A stretch of DNA of 64,000 bases from UBA5972 sp964480735 (GCA_964480735.1 CAYZQS010000002.1:19954-83953); one strand, 5' to 3'; shown: positions 17,424 to 27,416, counted from the first letter of the stretch. Program-made: numbers and translations. Notes: a model not told the origin generated them from the letters alone.

Positions 17424-18525
17424 CGCGTCTGAACTGGCTGCCTGGGCCAAGGCGTCGTCGTCACCCGCAGTGGGATTGCCTGCCGCGGCTTATTGCGATC
17501 CGGATTTCTGGCAGGCGGAATGTGACACCGTTTTTTCAGCGTCCTGGGTCTGTGCCGGATTTGCCCACGAGCTGAAGGAACCCGGCGACGTCGTACCTGT
17601 CACGGTTGCCGGCAAACCCCTGCTGTTGGTGCGCAACGCATCGGGCAAGATTGCCGCCTTTCACAACGTATGCCGCCACCGATGCCTGATGCTGGTGGAT
17701 GCCCCCACAAACGTTGGCAAGCTGATCCGCTGCCCCTATCACGCCTGGGCTTATGATCTGAATGGTAAACTGCGTGCGTCGCCACATTTTGGCGGCACTG
17801 ACAACCATCAGCCGGACGGATTTGATGCTGACGACCACGGGCTGATTGCGGTGCGCACCCACGTCTGGCACGATTGGATTTTCGTCAATCTGGACGGCAA
17901 TGCGCCGGATTTTGAAGTCTATGCGGCAGCGCTGATTGCCCGGCTGGACGGGATCGACTTTGCAAAAATAGCGCCGATTGGAATGTTGGATTTTGGCGAG
18001 ATCGCGACCAACTGGAAATTCCTGATGGAGAATTTTATCGAGCCCTATCATGTGCAGTTTGTCCATGCCACAACCACCGCTCAGCCGTTGGCCGACCACC
18101 GTACAATCGTCGATGGCCTGTGTCTGGGCAGCGCGGTTGATCTGGGAGAGGAAGCCGGAACAGATGGCAGCCTTGCGGTCAGCTCGCGCTACCTGACGCT
18201 GTTTCCAAACTTCATTGTCGGGCGTTATTTCCCGGATCAGCTTGGCGTTTATCTGAATATCCCGCTTGGCCCCGGACAAACCGTCCAAAAACGCGCACTT
18301 TATACGACAGACGAAAAAGTGCTTTCACCTGATGAAATCGAGGGGCTGAAAAAGCTTTGGTGGGACGTTCATAAAGAAGACCATGAAATCTGCGAGCGTT
18401 TGCAGCTTGGCCGTGCCTCGCCTGTGGCCGAAGGCGGCGGCGTGCTGTCGCCTTGTTGGGAAGACAACGTGCGGGCGTTTCAGGAATTGATTGCGCAAAG
18501 CGTTGCGCAGAAAGGAGCGTCTTAA
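17416..18525 (+). CDS. Rieske non-haem iron oxygenase
   Basis: A 369-residue complete oxygenase alpha subunit. Cys86, His88, Cys106 and His109 (CRHRC and CPYHAW) bind the Rieske cluster. The mononuclear iron site is NFIEPYHVQFVH. The sequence groups with the small alpha3-type oxygenases acting on quaternary amines or aromatic acids. It starts within the Lrp gene and is followed directly by a glyoxalase gene (stop TAA touching ATG), forming a short operon. No reductase is adjacent, so it must borrow an electron donor. Confidence 0.83.
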   Translation: MFSASELAAWAKASSSPAVGLPAAAYCDPDFWQAECDTVFSASWVCAGFAHELKEPGDVVPVTVAGKPLLLVRNASGKIAAFHNVCRHRCLMLVDAPTNVGKLIRCPYHAWAYDLNGKLRASPHFGGTDNHQPDGFDADDHGLIAVRTHVWHDWIFVNLDGNAPDFEVYAAALIARLDGIDFAKIAPIGMLDFGEIATNWKFLMENFIEPYHVQFVHATTTAQPLADHRTIVDGLCLGSAVDLGEEAGTDGSLAVSSRYLTLFPNFIVGRYFPDQLGVYLNIPLGPGQTVQKRALYTTDEKVLSPDEIEGLKKLWWDVHKEDHEICERLQLGRASPVAEGGGVLSPCWEDNVRAFQELIAQSVAQKGAS

Positions 18526-18948
18526 ATGGCAGACTCAGACACGGGCTTTCGGCTGGCACACACGATGATGCGGGTGCGCGATCTGGAGGCCTCGCTGGCA
18601 TTTTATTGTGGAATTTTGGGCATGCAGGTGTTGCGCCGCACGGATTACGAGGACGGCAGATTTACCAACACTTTTATCGGATATGGTGCAGAAGCAGAGT
18701 TTCCAACGCTGGAGCTGACCCACAATTGGGATCAGGCGGCGGACTATGACAAAGGCGACGGCTGGGGTCATATTTGTATTGAAACCAAAGACGTATACGA
18801 CGCCTGCGAAAAACTTGCGGCAAAGGGTGTCAACATCACGCGCCCGCCGGGACCAATGAAGCACGGCACCCGGGTCATCGCGTTTTGCGAAGACCCGGAT
18901 GGCTATAAGGTCGAGCTTAACGAAACCATCCTCAATCACATCCAATAA
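18526..18948 (+). CDS. gloA: Glyoxalase I (lactoylglutathione lyase)
   Basis: A 140-residue VOC-fold protein closely following the bacterial GloA pattern: HTMMRVRDLEASLAFY, LELTHNWD, GDGWGHICIE and PPGPMKHGTRVIAF with DPDGYKVELNE. The metal ligands (His, Glu, His, Glu) are all present. It isomerises the hemithioacetal of methylglyoxal and glutathione. Position right after a Rieske oxygenase and before an EutQ-like cupin suggests that the pathway makes a reactive aldehyde, or that the protein acts on a related glutathione adduct such as one of formaldehyde or glyoxal. Confidence 0.87.
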   Translation: MADSDTGFRLAHTMMRVRDLEASLAFYCGILGMQVLRRTDYEDGRFTNTFIGYGAEAEFPTLELTHNWDQAADYDKGDGWGHICIETKDVYDACEKLAAKGVNITRPPGPMKHGTRVIAFCEDPDGYKVELNETILNHIQ

Positions 18949-18959
18949 GGACATCCAAA

Positions 18960-19364
18960 ATGGGCAATAAACCGCAACTTATGAAATGGGCATTGGTCGA
19001 AGACCGCTATAATGCGATCGGCGAGGGGGATGGCGACACCTACATCAAGCCAATGGTCACCAGCGGCATGAGCGAGACCATGTGCGGTGGCATCAACGTT
19101 TTGAAAAACATCAAAGTGCCGTGGGAACTGACCTGCGACGAAATCATCTATGTTCTTGAAGGCACGTTCCGGCTGGTTTGTGACGGGGAAACCTATAACT
19201 GTGACCGCGGCGATGTTCTTTACGTTCCCAAGGACAATCACATTTCCTATGAGGCGGACGAAAGATGCGTCATTTTCTACGCTGCTTATCCGCACAACTG
19301 GAAAAAACTCGCAGGCCTGACCTACGTGCCGGGTATTGACCCGGATGACTTTGTACCGGGTTAA
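18960..19364 (+). CDS. EutQ-like cupin protein
   Basis: A 134-residue cupin resembling the C-terminal domain of EutQ from ethanolamine utilisation: TCDEIIYVLEGTFRLV then YNCDRGDVLYVPKDNHISYE. It lacks the N-terminal part of canonical EutQ and no microcompartment genes are nearby, so it is a free-standing relative. It lies 11 bases after gloA and 35 bases before a glutamine-synthetase-like gene. The role is not known; binding or turnover of a small amine or aldehyde product is possible. Confidence 0.7.
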   Translation: MGNKPQLMKWALVEDRYNAIGEGDGDTYIKPMVTSGMSETMCGGINVLKNIKVPWELTCDEIIYVLEGTFRLVCDGETYNCDRGDVLYVPKDNHISYEADERCVIFYAAYPHNWKKLAGLTYVPGIDPDDFVPG

Positions 19365-19399
19365 ACCAAGACAGGGAAATCGGGTTGAGGGAGGAAAAA

Positions 19400-20821
19400 A
19401 TGACCGACAAAATCTATTACGAGCGATTTGAGGATGCGGTGGAACGCAACCGACCGCGCATTCCTGAACTGCGTGAGCGACTGGAAGCCGCCGGCGTTAA
19501 ATACGTGTTGTCAAGCTGGATTGATCTGCACGGCATTCCCAAAACCAAACCTGTCCCAATGAGCGATCTTGAGGAACTTTGCCTTGGCAAGGGGCCGCAG
19601 TTTGCGGTGCATTCAATATCTTATGTGCCGGAATTGTCGCCGGCCGACAGCGATCAGGTGATGGTGCCCGATCTTGATGCGGTTTATGTCTGCCCGTGGG
19701 ACAAAACGATGGCGATCATCTTTGCCGATTTGTTTTGGGAAGACGCCCCGTATAATGTTTGCCCGCGACAGGCGCTTAAGCGGGCCATTCAAGCGGCGCA
19801 AGACCGCGGTTATGTCGGGTTTGCCGGGATTGAACCAGAGTTTATTGCCATGCGTTATGATGCGGCAGGCAGGCCGGTCAAGGCGATAGACGACGATCCG
19901 CCGGACGGCGTGCGGCCCCGGCGGCAGGCCTTTGGGTATGACGTTGAATATTCCGTCGATTCGATGCCGTTTCTGAAGGACATGATTGATATTCTGGAGG
20001 ATCTGGGCTGGAATATTCACGATGTGGTGGCAGAAGGCGCCTATTCGCAGTTCGAGCTGGATTTCCACTATACCCATCTATTGGAAATGGCTGACCGTCT
20101 GGTGTTCTTGCGCATATTGCTTAAGGAAGTTGCCAAAAAGCACGATATGTTCATCACTTTCATGCCAAAGCCCACGGTTGGCGACTGGCGCTCGGGTGCG
20201 CATATCAACTTTTCTTTGCAGTCAGCGGACAACCCCGGTGAAAATATTTTTAAGGACGGCGATGGCTGGTCTGAAACCTCGCGCTACGGGGTTGGCGGGT
20301 TGATGGCGCACGCAGAGGCGATTACCGCGATCACCTGCCCAACGGTAAATTCCTACAACGGCCTTGTGCCGCGTGTGGGGGGCTTTGAGGGTGGCACTGT
20401 TACCTGGGCGCCAACCAATATCACCTATGGTTTTAACAACCGGTCCGCGCAACTGCGACTGCCGCAAAGCCGCTATTGCATCGAAAACCGTGCGGCGGAT
20501 ATGACGATGAACGTTTATCTGGCGCTGGCGATGACGCTGGGCGCGGTGCTTGAAGGTATCGACAATAAAACCGATCCCGGCAAGCCGACCGATTTTGATC
20601 TTTACGCCATGACCGACGCCCAGTTGACCAAAGCCGGTATCCGCCGCCTGCCGCGCACCCTGTTTAACGCAATCGAGGCGTTGAAAGCTGACAGTTTGGC
20701 CAAGGATGTGATGGGCGAAGTTATGCTGAATTCTTATGTCGAATATAAGAATGACGAATGGGAGCGGTACCATCAGGCGGTGACGGATTGGGAAGTTCAG
20801 GAATACCTGCGGCTTTACTGA
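19400..20821 (+). CDS. Glutamine synthetase-family gamma-glutamyl ligase (paralogue 1)
   Basis: A 473-residue member of the glutamine synthetase fold. GIEPEFI and AEGAYSQFELDF supply metal-binding acids, AHINFSLQ a nucleotide-site segment and CPTVNSYNGLVPR the glutamate-binding loop. Length and sequence fit the PuuA/GlnT side of the family, which ligates glutamate to amines. The ATG at 19400 follows GGAGG by 5 bases. In this context it probably makes a gamma-glutamyl-amine for an oxidase such as that at 12423, in a Puu-like route. The true amine is unknown. It differs strongly from the second paralogue at 22130. Confidence 0.8.
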   Translation: MTDKIYYERFEDAVERNRPRIPELRERLEAAGVKYVLSSWIDLHGIPKTKPVPMSDLEELCLGKGPQFAVHSISYVPELSPADSDQVMVPDLDAVYVCPWDKTMAIIFADLFWEDAPYNVCPRQALKRAIQAAQDRGYVGFAGIEPEFIAMRYDAAGRPVKAIDDDPPDGVRPRRQAFGYDVEYSVDSMPFLKDMIDILEDLGWNIHDVVAEGAYSQFELDFHYTHLLEMADRLVFLRILLKEVAKKHDMFITFMPKPTVGDWRSGAHINFSLQSADNPGENIFKDGDGWSETSRYGVGGLMAHAEAITAITCPTVNSYNGLVPRVGGFEGGTVTWAPTNITYGFNNRSAQLRLPQSRYCIENRAADMTMNVYLALAMTLGAVLEGIDNKTDPGKPTDFDLYAMTDAQLTKAGIRRLPRTLFNAIEALKADSLAKDVMGEVMLNSYVEYKNDEWERYHQAVTDWEVQEYLRLY

Positions 20822-20905
20822 TCTGCTTAACGTTATCACGCGGCGGAAACGGCAATTGGGTGCAACGCAGGTCTGCGCCACCCTGCGGGCCTGACAGGAG
20901 GAAAC

Positions 20906-21919
20906 ATGCCACAGGGCCATGAGGTATTTTCGCTTGGTAATGTTCGGCTGGTTTCGGGCGCTGTACTGCACAATGCCGAACTTGCCTTTAAGACTTACGG
21001 CACCCTGTCACCTGCGGGTGACAACGTTGTGCTGCTGCCCACATTTTTCACCGGCAGCCACCAGCGGAACGAAGGGTTTTTTGGCACCGGGCGGGCCATT
21101 GATCCGGCGCGTCATTTCATCGTTTCCATAAATCTGTTTGGCAACGGTCTTTCGTCTTCCCCTTCAAACGCTGCCACGCCTCAGGATGGCCCACGTTTTC
21201 CGCAGATTTCATTTCAAGACAACGTCGCCTGCCAACACCGCCTGCTGACCGAACACCTTGGCGTTAAGCGGATCGCCCTTGTCACCGGATGGTCGATGGC
21301 TGGGTGTCAGGCCTATCACTGGGCGGCGCAATATCCCGATATGGTTGACGCAATCCTGCCATTTTGCGCTTCGGCCAAAACCTCGCCGCACAACCACGTA
21401 TTTCTGGAAGGGGTAAAGGCGGCCCTTTGTGCGGATCAGGCATGGAACGGTGGCAATTATTCACAGCCACCGGTTGTGGGACTGAAAGCCTTTGGCCGGG
21501 TTTATGCAGGATGGGCGTTTAGCCAAAGTTTTTACCGTGACGGTCTTTACCGCCAATTGGGGTATGGCAGCGTTGAGGACCTTTTGCTTGACTGGGAGGT
21601 CGATCATGCCGAAAACTGGGACGCCAACGACCTGTTGGCCAAACTGGCCACCTGGCAGGCTGGCGATATCAGTGCAGGACCGCAGTTTGGTGGCGATATC
21701 AAACGCGCACTTGGTGCCATTCGCGCCCGTGCCATTCTGATGCCCTGCACGCAGGATCTGTATTTTCCGCCCGCTGACAATGCAATTGAAGCAGGTCACA
21801 TGCCAAATGCACACCTTCGCCCTTATGACTCGCTCTTTGGTCACTGCGCTGCCAATCCGGGCAACGACCCGGGATTTACCGCCGCGCTGGATAAAGCGAT
21901 TTCAGAATTACTGGAATAA
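20906..21919 (+). CDS. Alpha/beta-fold hydrolase or acyltransferase of the MetX type
   Basis: A 337-residue alpha/beta-hydrolase of the homoserine O-acetyltransferase superfamily. The nucleophile elbow is VTGWSMAGCQAYHWAA (Ser in GWSMAG). The late Asp (MPCTQDLYFPPADN) and His (SLFGHCAANPG) complete the triad. MetX itself has GGSMGG at the elbow, so this may be a hydrolase or a different acyltransferase. GGAGG precedes the ATG. It lies between two gamma-glutamyl ligases and could hydrolyse a gamma-glutamyl amide or acyl product; that is speculation. Confidence 0.72.
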   Translation: MPQGHEVFSLGNVRLVSGAVLHNAELAFKTYGTLSPAGDNVVLLPTFFTGSHQRNEGFFGTGRAIDPARHFIVSINLFGNGLSSSPSNAATPQDGPRFPQISFQDNVACQHRLLTEHLGVKRIALVTGWSMAGCQAYHWAAQYPDMVDAILPFCASAKTSPHNHVFLEGVKAALCADQAWNGGNYSQPPVVGLKAFGRVYAGWAFSQSFYRDGLYRQLGYGSVEDLLLDWEVDHAENWDANDLLAKLATWQAGDISAGPQFGGDIKRALGAIRARAILMPCTQDLYFPPADNAIEAGHMPNAHLRPYDSLFGHCAANPGNDPGFTAALDKAISELLE

Positions 21920-22129
21920 TCCAAAGCATGGACCCTGATTGCTATTGCCTCAACCGGCGGCAAAAGTCATGCTGATAATCTGAAGCGCCGAGATGCGGCC
22001 ACTTTGAATAATACGGTTGTGGCACTGGTGTGGAGCGGGTTGGCCGGTAAAAGTTGGATACCGGTTTTGAACAACAATTGCAGTCGCGTACCAGTTGGGA
22101 CGCGGACGCAATCAAAGAGGGGCAAAAAG

Positions 22130-23440
22130 ATGACGATCAGTCTGACTAAATTCGCAAAAGACAACGGCGTTAAGTTTTTCTTGATTAATTTTACAGATCT
22201 GTTTGGCGCACAGCGCGCAAAACTTGTGCCTGCACCGGCCATTGCCGGAATGCAGAAAGACGGGGCCGGTTTTGCCGGGTTTGCCACCTGGCTTGATATG
22301 ACACCCGGCCACCCTGACATGTTTTCTTTGCCTGACGCCAACTCGGTTATTCAGCTTCCCTGGAAACCAGAGGTAGCATGGGTTGCCGGTGATCCGATGA
22401 TGAACGGAGAACTGGTTGCACAGGCACCGCGCGTGGTGCTGAAAAGGCTGATAAGCCGGGCGAAAGACAAGGGATACGTGATGAAATCTGGCGTCGAGCC
22501 AGAGTTTCATCTGATAAATCAGGACGGTTCTGACATTTCCGACAGCCGCGATATCGCAGAGAAACCGTGCTATGACCAGTCAGCGATCATGCGGCGCTAT
22601 GACGTGATTTCGGAAATCTGCCTGACAATGATCCAGCTGGGCTGGGGGCCATACCAGAACGATCACGAAGACGCCAATGGCCAGTTCGAGATCAACTGGG
22701 ATTTCAACGATTGCCTGACCACTGCCGACCAACATGCGTTCTTTAAATTTATGGTCAGGGAAATAGCCGAAAAGCACGGGCTTCGGGCAACATTCATGCC
22801 AAAACCGTTCCGGCATCTGACAGGCAACGGTTGCCATGTGCATACCTCAGTCTGGGACGCGAAAACCGGTAACAAAAACCTGTTTCATGACAAAAAGGGC
22901 GCACTGGGCGTATCAGCTTTTGGTTATAATTTTCTGGGCGGGGTCATGGCACACGCAGAATCGCTGGTGGCGATCACCAACCCGACGGTCAATTCTTACA
23001 AGCGGATCAACGCGCCAACCACCAGCTCTGGTGCGACATGGGCCCCAAACACCATCACCTACAGCGGCAACAACCGGACCCATCTGGTGCGCATCCCCGA
23101 TGAAGGCCGGTTTGAACTGCGCGTCGCTGACGGTTCGGCAAATCCATATTTGTTGCAGGCAGCGGTGCTTGCGGCGGGTCTTGACGGCGTTGAAAACAAA
23201 ACCGATCCGGGCAAACGGCTGGATATCGACATGTACGCCGAGGGCCATAAGGTGAAAGGCGCGCGAAAACTTCCGCTTTATCTGATTGATGCGCTGCGGT
23301 TGTTTGCCAGGAACAAGACCATGCGCGCAGCGTTTGGTGCGGAATTCTGTGATGCCTACATCAAGCTAAAAACCCGCGACTGGAACCAGTACAGCCAACA
23401 ACTGACCCAGTGGGAGCGTGACACCACACTGGATTGTTAA
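22130..23440 (+). CDS. glnT: Type III glutamine synthetase / gamma-glutamylmethylamide synthetase (paralogue 2)
   Basis: A 436-residue enzyme with the GlnT/GmaS pattern: LFGAQRAKLVPA, GFAGFATWLDMTPGHPD, VEPEFHLI, NDHEDANGQFEINWDF, NPTVNSYKRINAPTTSSGAT. GmaS condenses glutamate with methylamine using ATP, giving gamma-glutamylmethylamide, the first step of the indirect methylamine pathway. ATG 22130 has GAGGGG upstream; earlier in-frame codons lack support. No N-methylglutamate synthase or dehydrogenase genes (mgs/mgd) are in the window, so either they lie elsewhere or the ligase uses another amine released by the neighbouring demethylases. Confidence 0.8.
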   Translation: MTISLTKFAKDNGVKFFLINFTDLFGAQRAKLVPAPAIAGMQKDGAGFAGFATWLDMTPGHPDMFSLPDANSVIQLPWKPEVAWVAGDPMMNGELVAQAPRVVLKRLISRAKDKGYVMKSGVEPEFHLINQDGSDISDSRDIAEKPCYDQSAIMRRYDVISEICLTMIQLGWGPYQNDHEDANGQFEINWDFNDCLTTADQHAFFKFMVREIAEKHGLRATFMPKPFRHLTGNGCHVHTSVWDAKTGNKNLFHDKKGALGVSAFGYNFLGGVMAHAESLVAITNPTVNSYKRINAPTTSSGATWAPNTITYSGNNRTHLVRIPDEGRFELRVADGSANPYLLQAAVLAAGLDGVENKTDPGKRLDIDMYAEGHKVKGARKLPLYLIDALRLFARNKTMRAAFGAEFCDAYIKLKTRDWNQYSQQLTQWERDTTLDC

Positions 23441-23587
23441 GGGTGCCAAGCGAAGAAGGTCCCCTTGCAACATTTTCTTCGAACCGGGCCAGACAAAAGC
23501 GCGTGCAAGATTTGTTCCAGTCCAAAAACCGGATGTTCCCGCTGTGCGGTGGTGGCAATCCGGCGTCTTTAACCGCAGGATAGCATT

Positions 23588-25717
23588 ATGGCAAAACCGT
23601 CGATTCGATTGGGCGTTGATATTGGTGGCACGTTTACAGACGTGGTGCTGGAAAACAGCGACGCGCGGTTTTCAGCCAAAGTCCTGACGACATATGACGC
23701 ACCGGAAGACGCAATAATCACCGGGGTTCGCGAAGTTTGTGACAAGGCAGGCGTCGTTCCCGGGGACATAGGCCAGATCATTCACGGTACGACGTTGGCA
23801 ACCAATGCGCTGATAGAACGGCGCGGGGCGAAAACCGCCCTGATCACCACCAAAGGCTTTCGCGATGTGATCGAAATGCGCACCGAAAGCCGGTTTGAGC
23901 AATATGATTTAAATCTGACGTTGCCCGAACCTTTGTTGCCAAGAAACCGTCGTTACGTCGTGGCAGAGCGGATGGATGCGGACGGTGGCGTGCTTTTGCC
24001 TTTGGACCGGACAGAGGTAGAGGATTTGGCAATGCTGCTGAAAGCTGCAAATTACCAAAGCGTCGCTGTTGGGCTGTTGCATTCTTACGTCAACGACGCG
24101 CACGAGCGGATGATCGCACAGGTTTTGGCCGACAGGTTGCCCGGCGTGATGGTGTCGCTTTCCAGCGAAGTCTCGCCGCAGATGCGGGAATATGAACGTT
24201 TCAGCACGACAATCGCCAATGCGTTTATCAAGCCTCTGATGAAATCCTATCTGGGGCGATTACGCGAAAGACTGGCAGCGACCGGTGCGGATTGTCCGGT
24301 ATTTTTGATGCACTCCGGTGGCGGGATCATGTCACTGGAAAGTGCCGCAGAATTTCCGGTTCGACTGGTGGAAAGCGGACCCGCGGGCGGGGCGATCTTT
24401 GCTGCTGACATCGCAGCACGGCACGGAATTGACCGGGTGCTAAGCTTTGATATGGGCGGCACAACCGCAAAAATCTGCCTGATCAAAAACCAAACACCAA
24501 AAACCGCCCGGGTATTTGAAGTTGCCCGCTCGTACCGCTTTAAGAAAGGGTCCGGCATGCCGATTTCAATACCTGTGATCGATATGGTCGAGATTGGCGC
24601 AGGCGGCGGCTCGATTGCCCGTGTGGACGCGATGAACCAGATCAGGGTAGGCCCGGACAGCGCCGGGTCAGACCCGGGCCCGGCCTGTTATGGCCGTGGT
24701 GGTAAGCAGCCAACGGTCACAGACGCTGATCTGGTGCTTGGACGGCTTGATCCTGAAACCTTCGCCGGTGGCGCGATTGCGCTGCTCAAATCTGCCGCTG
24801 ATACAGCGCTGGGCGCAAAGATCGGCACGCCACTTTCAATGGATGCAACAGAAGCCGCCTTTGGGCTGGCGGAAGTTGTGGATGAAAACATGGCCAACGC
24901 CGCGCGTGTTCATGCTGTAGAGAACGGCGAAGACCTTGGCGCGTACACGATGATTGCCTTTGGCGGGGCGGCGCCCCTGCACGCTGCGCGGTTGTGCGAA
25001 AAACTGGGCGTTGACACTTGCCTTGTGCCTGTGGGCGCTGGCGTTGGCTCTGCCATCGGGTTCCTGCGTGCGCCGTTCAGTTTTGAGGCAAGCCGATCCG
25101 TCTTTATGCGCATGTCAGACTTTGACACGAAAATGGTCAAACGGCTTTTTGCTGAGATGACGTCAGAATCTGCCCAATTCGTGCGGTCCTGTGACGCCAA
25201 AGCAAAAATCCTGACAAATCATAAACTCTATATGCGATATGCCGGTCAGGGGTGGGAAATACCAATCAATCTATCGGCCTTGCAGGCTGAAAGGCCGGAT
25301 GCGGAAACTTTCATGCAATTGTTTGAGACTGAATATGCCAATCTGTTTGGCCGCGGTGTGGACGGGATGGAGGTTGAAATCACGCTTTGGTCGGTCAATG
25401 CGTTTACGGCTGATGCAAAGCCAACACCTGTTGATCGTCCGGTTGCCGTAAAAACGGCCAGACCGCGCACCCGTCGTTCGCTTTTTGATCCCGCACTTGG
25501 CAGACATACGGACGCCAGCGTTGTGCAGCGCACAGATTTAAGGGCCGGAAAACAGATGGCAGGTCCGGCGGTTGTGACCGAGGCAGAAACCACTGTTGTC
25601 GTCCCCAACAGCCGCCATGTTTTTGTGCACAGCGACGGCACCTTGGAAATTCAGCAAAAGGTGGTCAGCGAAGCGACGTCACTTACAGACAACCGGGTGG
25701 GTGCTGGCAATGATTAA
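23588..25717 (+). CDS. hyuA: N-methylhydantoinase A / oxoprolinase-type subunit
   Basis: A 709-residue HyuA protein. The N-terminal LGVDIGGTFTDVVLE and the HGTTLATNALIERRGA segment mark the hydantoinase/oxoprolinase N-domain. FDMGGTTAKICL in the middle is the second phosphate-binding site of the actin-like fold, and the remaining 200 residues form the C-terminal beta-rich part. It works with HyuB in ATP-dependent opening of lactam or hydantoin rings, such as N-methylhydantoin to N-carbamoylsarcosine. Its stop overlaps the hyuB start by 8 bases. Next to sarcosine-type oxidases it fits degradation of a cyclic N-methylated compound. Confidence 0.88.
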   Translation: MAKPSIRLGVDIGGTFTDVVLENSDARFSAKVLTTYDAPEDAIITGVREVCDKAGVVPGDIGQIIHGTTLATNALIERRGAKTALITTKGFRDVIEMRTESRFEQYDLNLTLPEPLLPRNRRYVVAERMDADGGVLLPLDRTEVEDLAMLLKAANYQSVAVGLLHSYVNDAHERMIAQVLADRLPGVMVSLSSEVSPQMREYERFSTTIANAFIKPLMKSYLGRLRERLAATGADCPVFLMHSGGGIMSLESAAEFPVRLVESGPAGGAIFAADIAARHGIDRVLSFDMGGTTAKICLIKNQTPKTARVFEVARSYRFKKGSGMPISIPVIDMVEIGAGGGSIARVDAMNQIRVGPDSAGSDPGPACYGRGGKQPTVTDADLVLGRLDPETFAGGAIALLKSAADTALGAKIGTPLSMDATEAAFGLAEVVDENMANAARVHAVENGEDLGAYTMIAFGGAAPLHAARLCEKLGVDTCLVPVGAGVGSAIGFLRAPFSFEASRSVFMRMSDFDTKMVKRLFAEMTSESAQFVRSCDAKAKILTNHKLYMRYAGQGWEIPINLSALQAERPDAETFMQLFETEYANLFGRGVDGMEVEITLWSVNAFTADAKPTPVDRPVAVKTARPRTRRSLFDPALGRHTDASVVQRTDLRAGKQMAGPAVVTEAETTVVVPNSRHVFVHSDGTLEIQQKVVSEATSLTDNRVGAGND

Positions 25718-27416
25718 ACACAGCAAAGTTGCCCATCAGGTCATGTGGAACCGCCTGATTTCCATCGTCGAGGAACAGGCCCAGGCGCTGGTGCGCACGG
25801 CGTTTTCAACCTCGGTTCGCGAGGCCGGAGATTTATCCGCCGGCGTTTACAATCACAGCGGTCAAATGCTGGCACAAGCCGTGACAGGCACCCCCGGGCA
25901 CGTCAACGCAATGGCGGATGCGGTTGGGCATTTTATCCGACGCATCGGGCGCAGCAACATGTTTTCCGGGGATGTCTATATCACCAATGACCCGTGGGAG
26001 GGCACGGGCCACAAACATGATATCACGCTGGTCACGCCCTCTTTTCACCATGATGCACTGATTGGCTTTTTTGCCTGCACCGCCCATGTCACCGACATCG
26101 GCGGGCGCGGGTTTGGGGCTGACGCAAATGATGTGCACGAAGAGGGTCTTTACCTTCCGATTATGAAATTTGCCGAAAAAAATGTGGTTGATAAAACATT
26201 GTTGGCAATTATTCGCGGCAACGTGCGCGAGCCGGACCAACTGGTGGGCGATATCTATGCGCTTGCGGCCTGTAACGACATCGGACACCGCCGCCTGATT
26301 GAAATGGTCCGCGAATTTGGACTGCGTGATCTGGCGGGGATTTCTGAATTCATCCTGACAAACTCGCGCAAAGCAACGCTGGCGCGGATCAACGCGCTGA
26401 CGCCGGGCACAGCGGACGGGCATATGAGGATTGACGGTTATTCCAAACCGGTGGATTTGCGGGTGCGGCTGACGATTGCAAAAGACCGGGTTGTCAGTGA
26501 CTGGAATGGCACCAGCACCGTTGACAAAAAGGGCATCAACGTGCCGCTTGTCTATACAAAAGCCTATGCCTGCTATGCCTTAAAATGTGCCATCGCGCCG
26601 GACATTCCAAACAACGCGGCCAGTCTGGCACCATTTGAAATAACCGCACCGGAAAACACCATTGTAAACGCCGTCCACCCTGCGCCCGTGGCCCTGCGTC
26701 ATGTCATCGGCCACATGGTGCCAGATACAGTTTACGCGGCACTTGATAAATTGCTGCCGGGCGTTGTGCCTGCTGAAGGTGCCGGTTGCCTGTGTAATTT
26801 CCAACTGAGCCTCAGACCCAGAACCGACAAACCGGCGCCGCCAAACGCTTATCGCGCCGAAGTTCTGACGTTTAATTCCGGCGGCTCTGGTGCGCGGCCT
26901 GGGCTTGACGGCATGAACGCAACGGCTTTTCCTTCAGGGGTGATGACCATGCCGGTTGAAGCAACCGAACAAGTGGGGCCGGTGATCATCTGGCGCAAGG
27001 AATTGCGCCCGGATTCCGGTGGTGCAGGGAAGTTTCGCGGCGGATTGGGGCAGTTTATGGAAGTGGGTGCCCGCGAGGGTCATGAATTTGACATGCAGGC
27101 AATGTTTGACCGCGTAAACCATCCGGCCAAAGGCCGTCGCGGCGGTCAGGATGGTGGCGCAACCACAATCGAATTGGAAAACGGTGCCCCGATGAAAGGG
27201 AAAGGCAAGCAGTTCGTGCCACACGGACGCCGTGTGTTGATGGCATTTCCGGGCGGTGCCGGGTATGGAAGCGCTGACAACCGGGACAAGGATGACGCAA
27301 AGCGCGATCTTGCCAACGGTTATATCACAGCCAAAAATGCGGCTGATCAATATGGTCTAAGCGACAAAGAGATTTCAGATGTCTTGCGTCGTGCACAAAT
27401 TGGAGAGATTTTCTGA
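25710..27416 (+). CDS. hyuB: N-methylhydantoinase B subunit
   Basis: A 568-residue HyuB protein from ATG 25710, which overlaps the hyuA stop. VREAGDLSAGVYN, MLAQAVTGTPGHVNAM, YITNDPWEGTGHKHD and the C-terminal FRGGLGQFMEV are typical of the family. It forms the catalytic metal-binding half of the HyuA/HyuB ligase-hydrolase. The last 30 residues look like a small helix-turn-helix-like tail (NAADQYGLSDKEIS), common in this branch. The stop overlaps the next ATG (ATGG after TG). Confidence 0.88.
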   Translation: MIKHSKVAHQVMWNRLISIVEEQAQALVRTAFSTSVREAGDLSAGVYNHSGQMLAQAVTGTPGHVNAMADAVGHFIRRIGRSNMFSGDVYITNDPWEGTGHKHDITLVTPSFHHDALIGFFACTAHVTDIGGRGFGADANDVHEEGLYLPIMKFAEKNVVDKTLLAIIRGNVREPDQLVGDIYALAACNDIGHRRLIEMVREFGLRDLAGISEFILTNSRKATLARINALTPGTADGHMRIDGYSKPVDLRVRLTIAKDRVVSDWNGTSTVDKKGINVPLVYTKAYACYALKCAIAPDIPNNAASLAPFEITAPENTIVNAVHPAPVALRHVIGHMVPDTVYAALDKLLPGVVPAEGAGCLCNFQLSLRPRTDKPAPPNAYRAEVLTFNSGGSGARPGLDGMNATAFPSGVMTMPVEATEQVGPVIIWRKELRPDSGGAGKFRGGLGQFMEVGAREGHEFDMQAMFDRVNHPAKGRRGGQDGGATTIELENGAPMKGKGKQFVPHGRRVLMAFPGGAGYGSADNRDKDDAKRDLANGYITAKNAADQYGLSDKEISDVLRRAQIGEIF

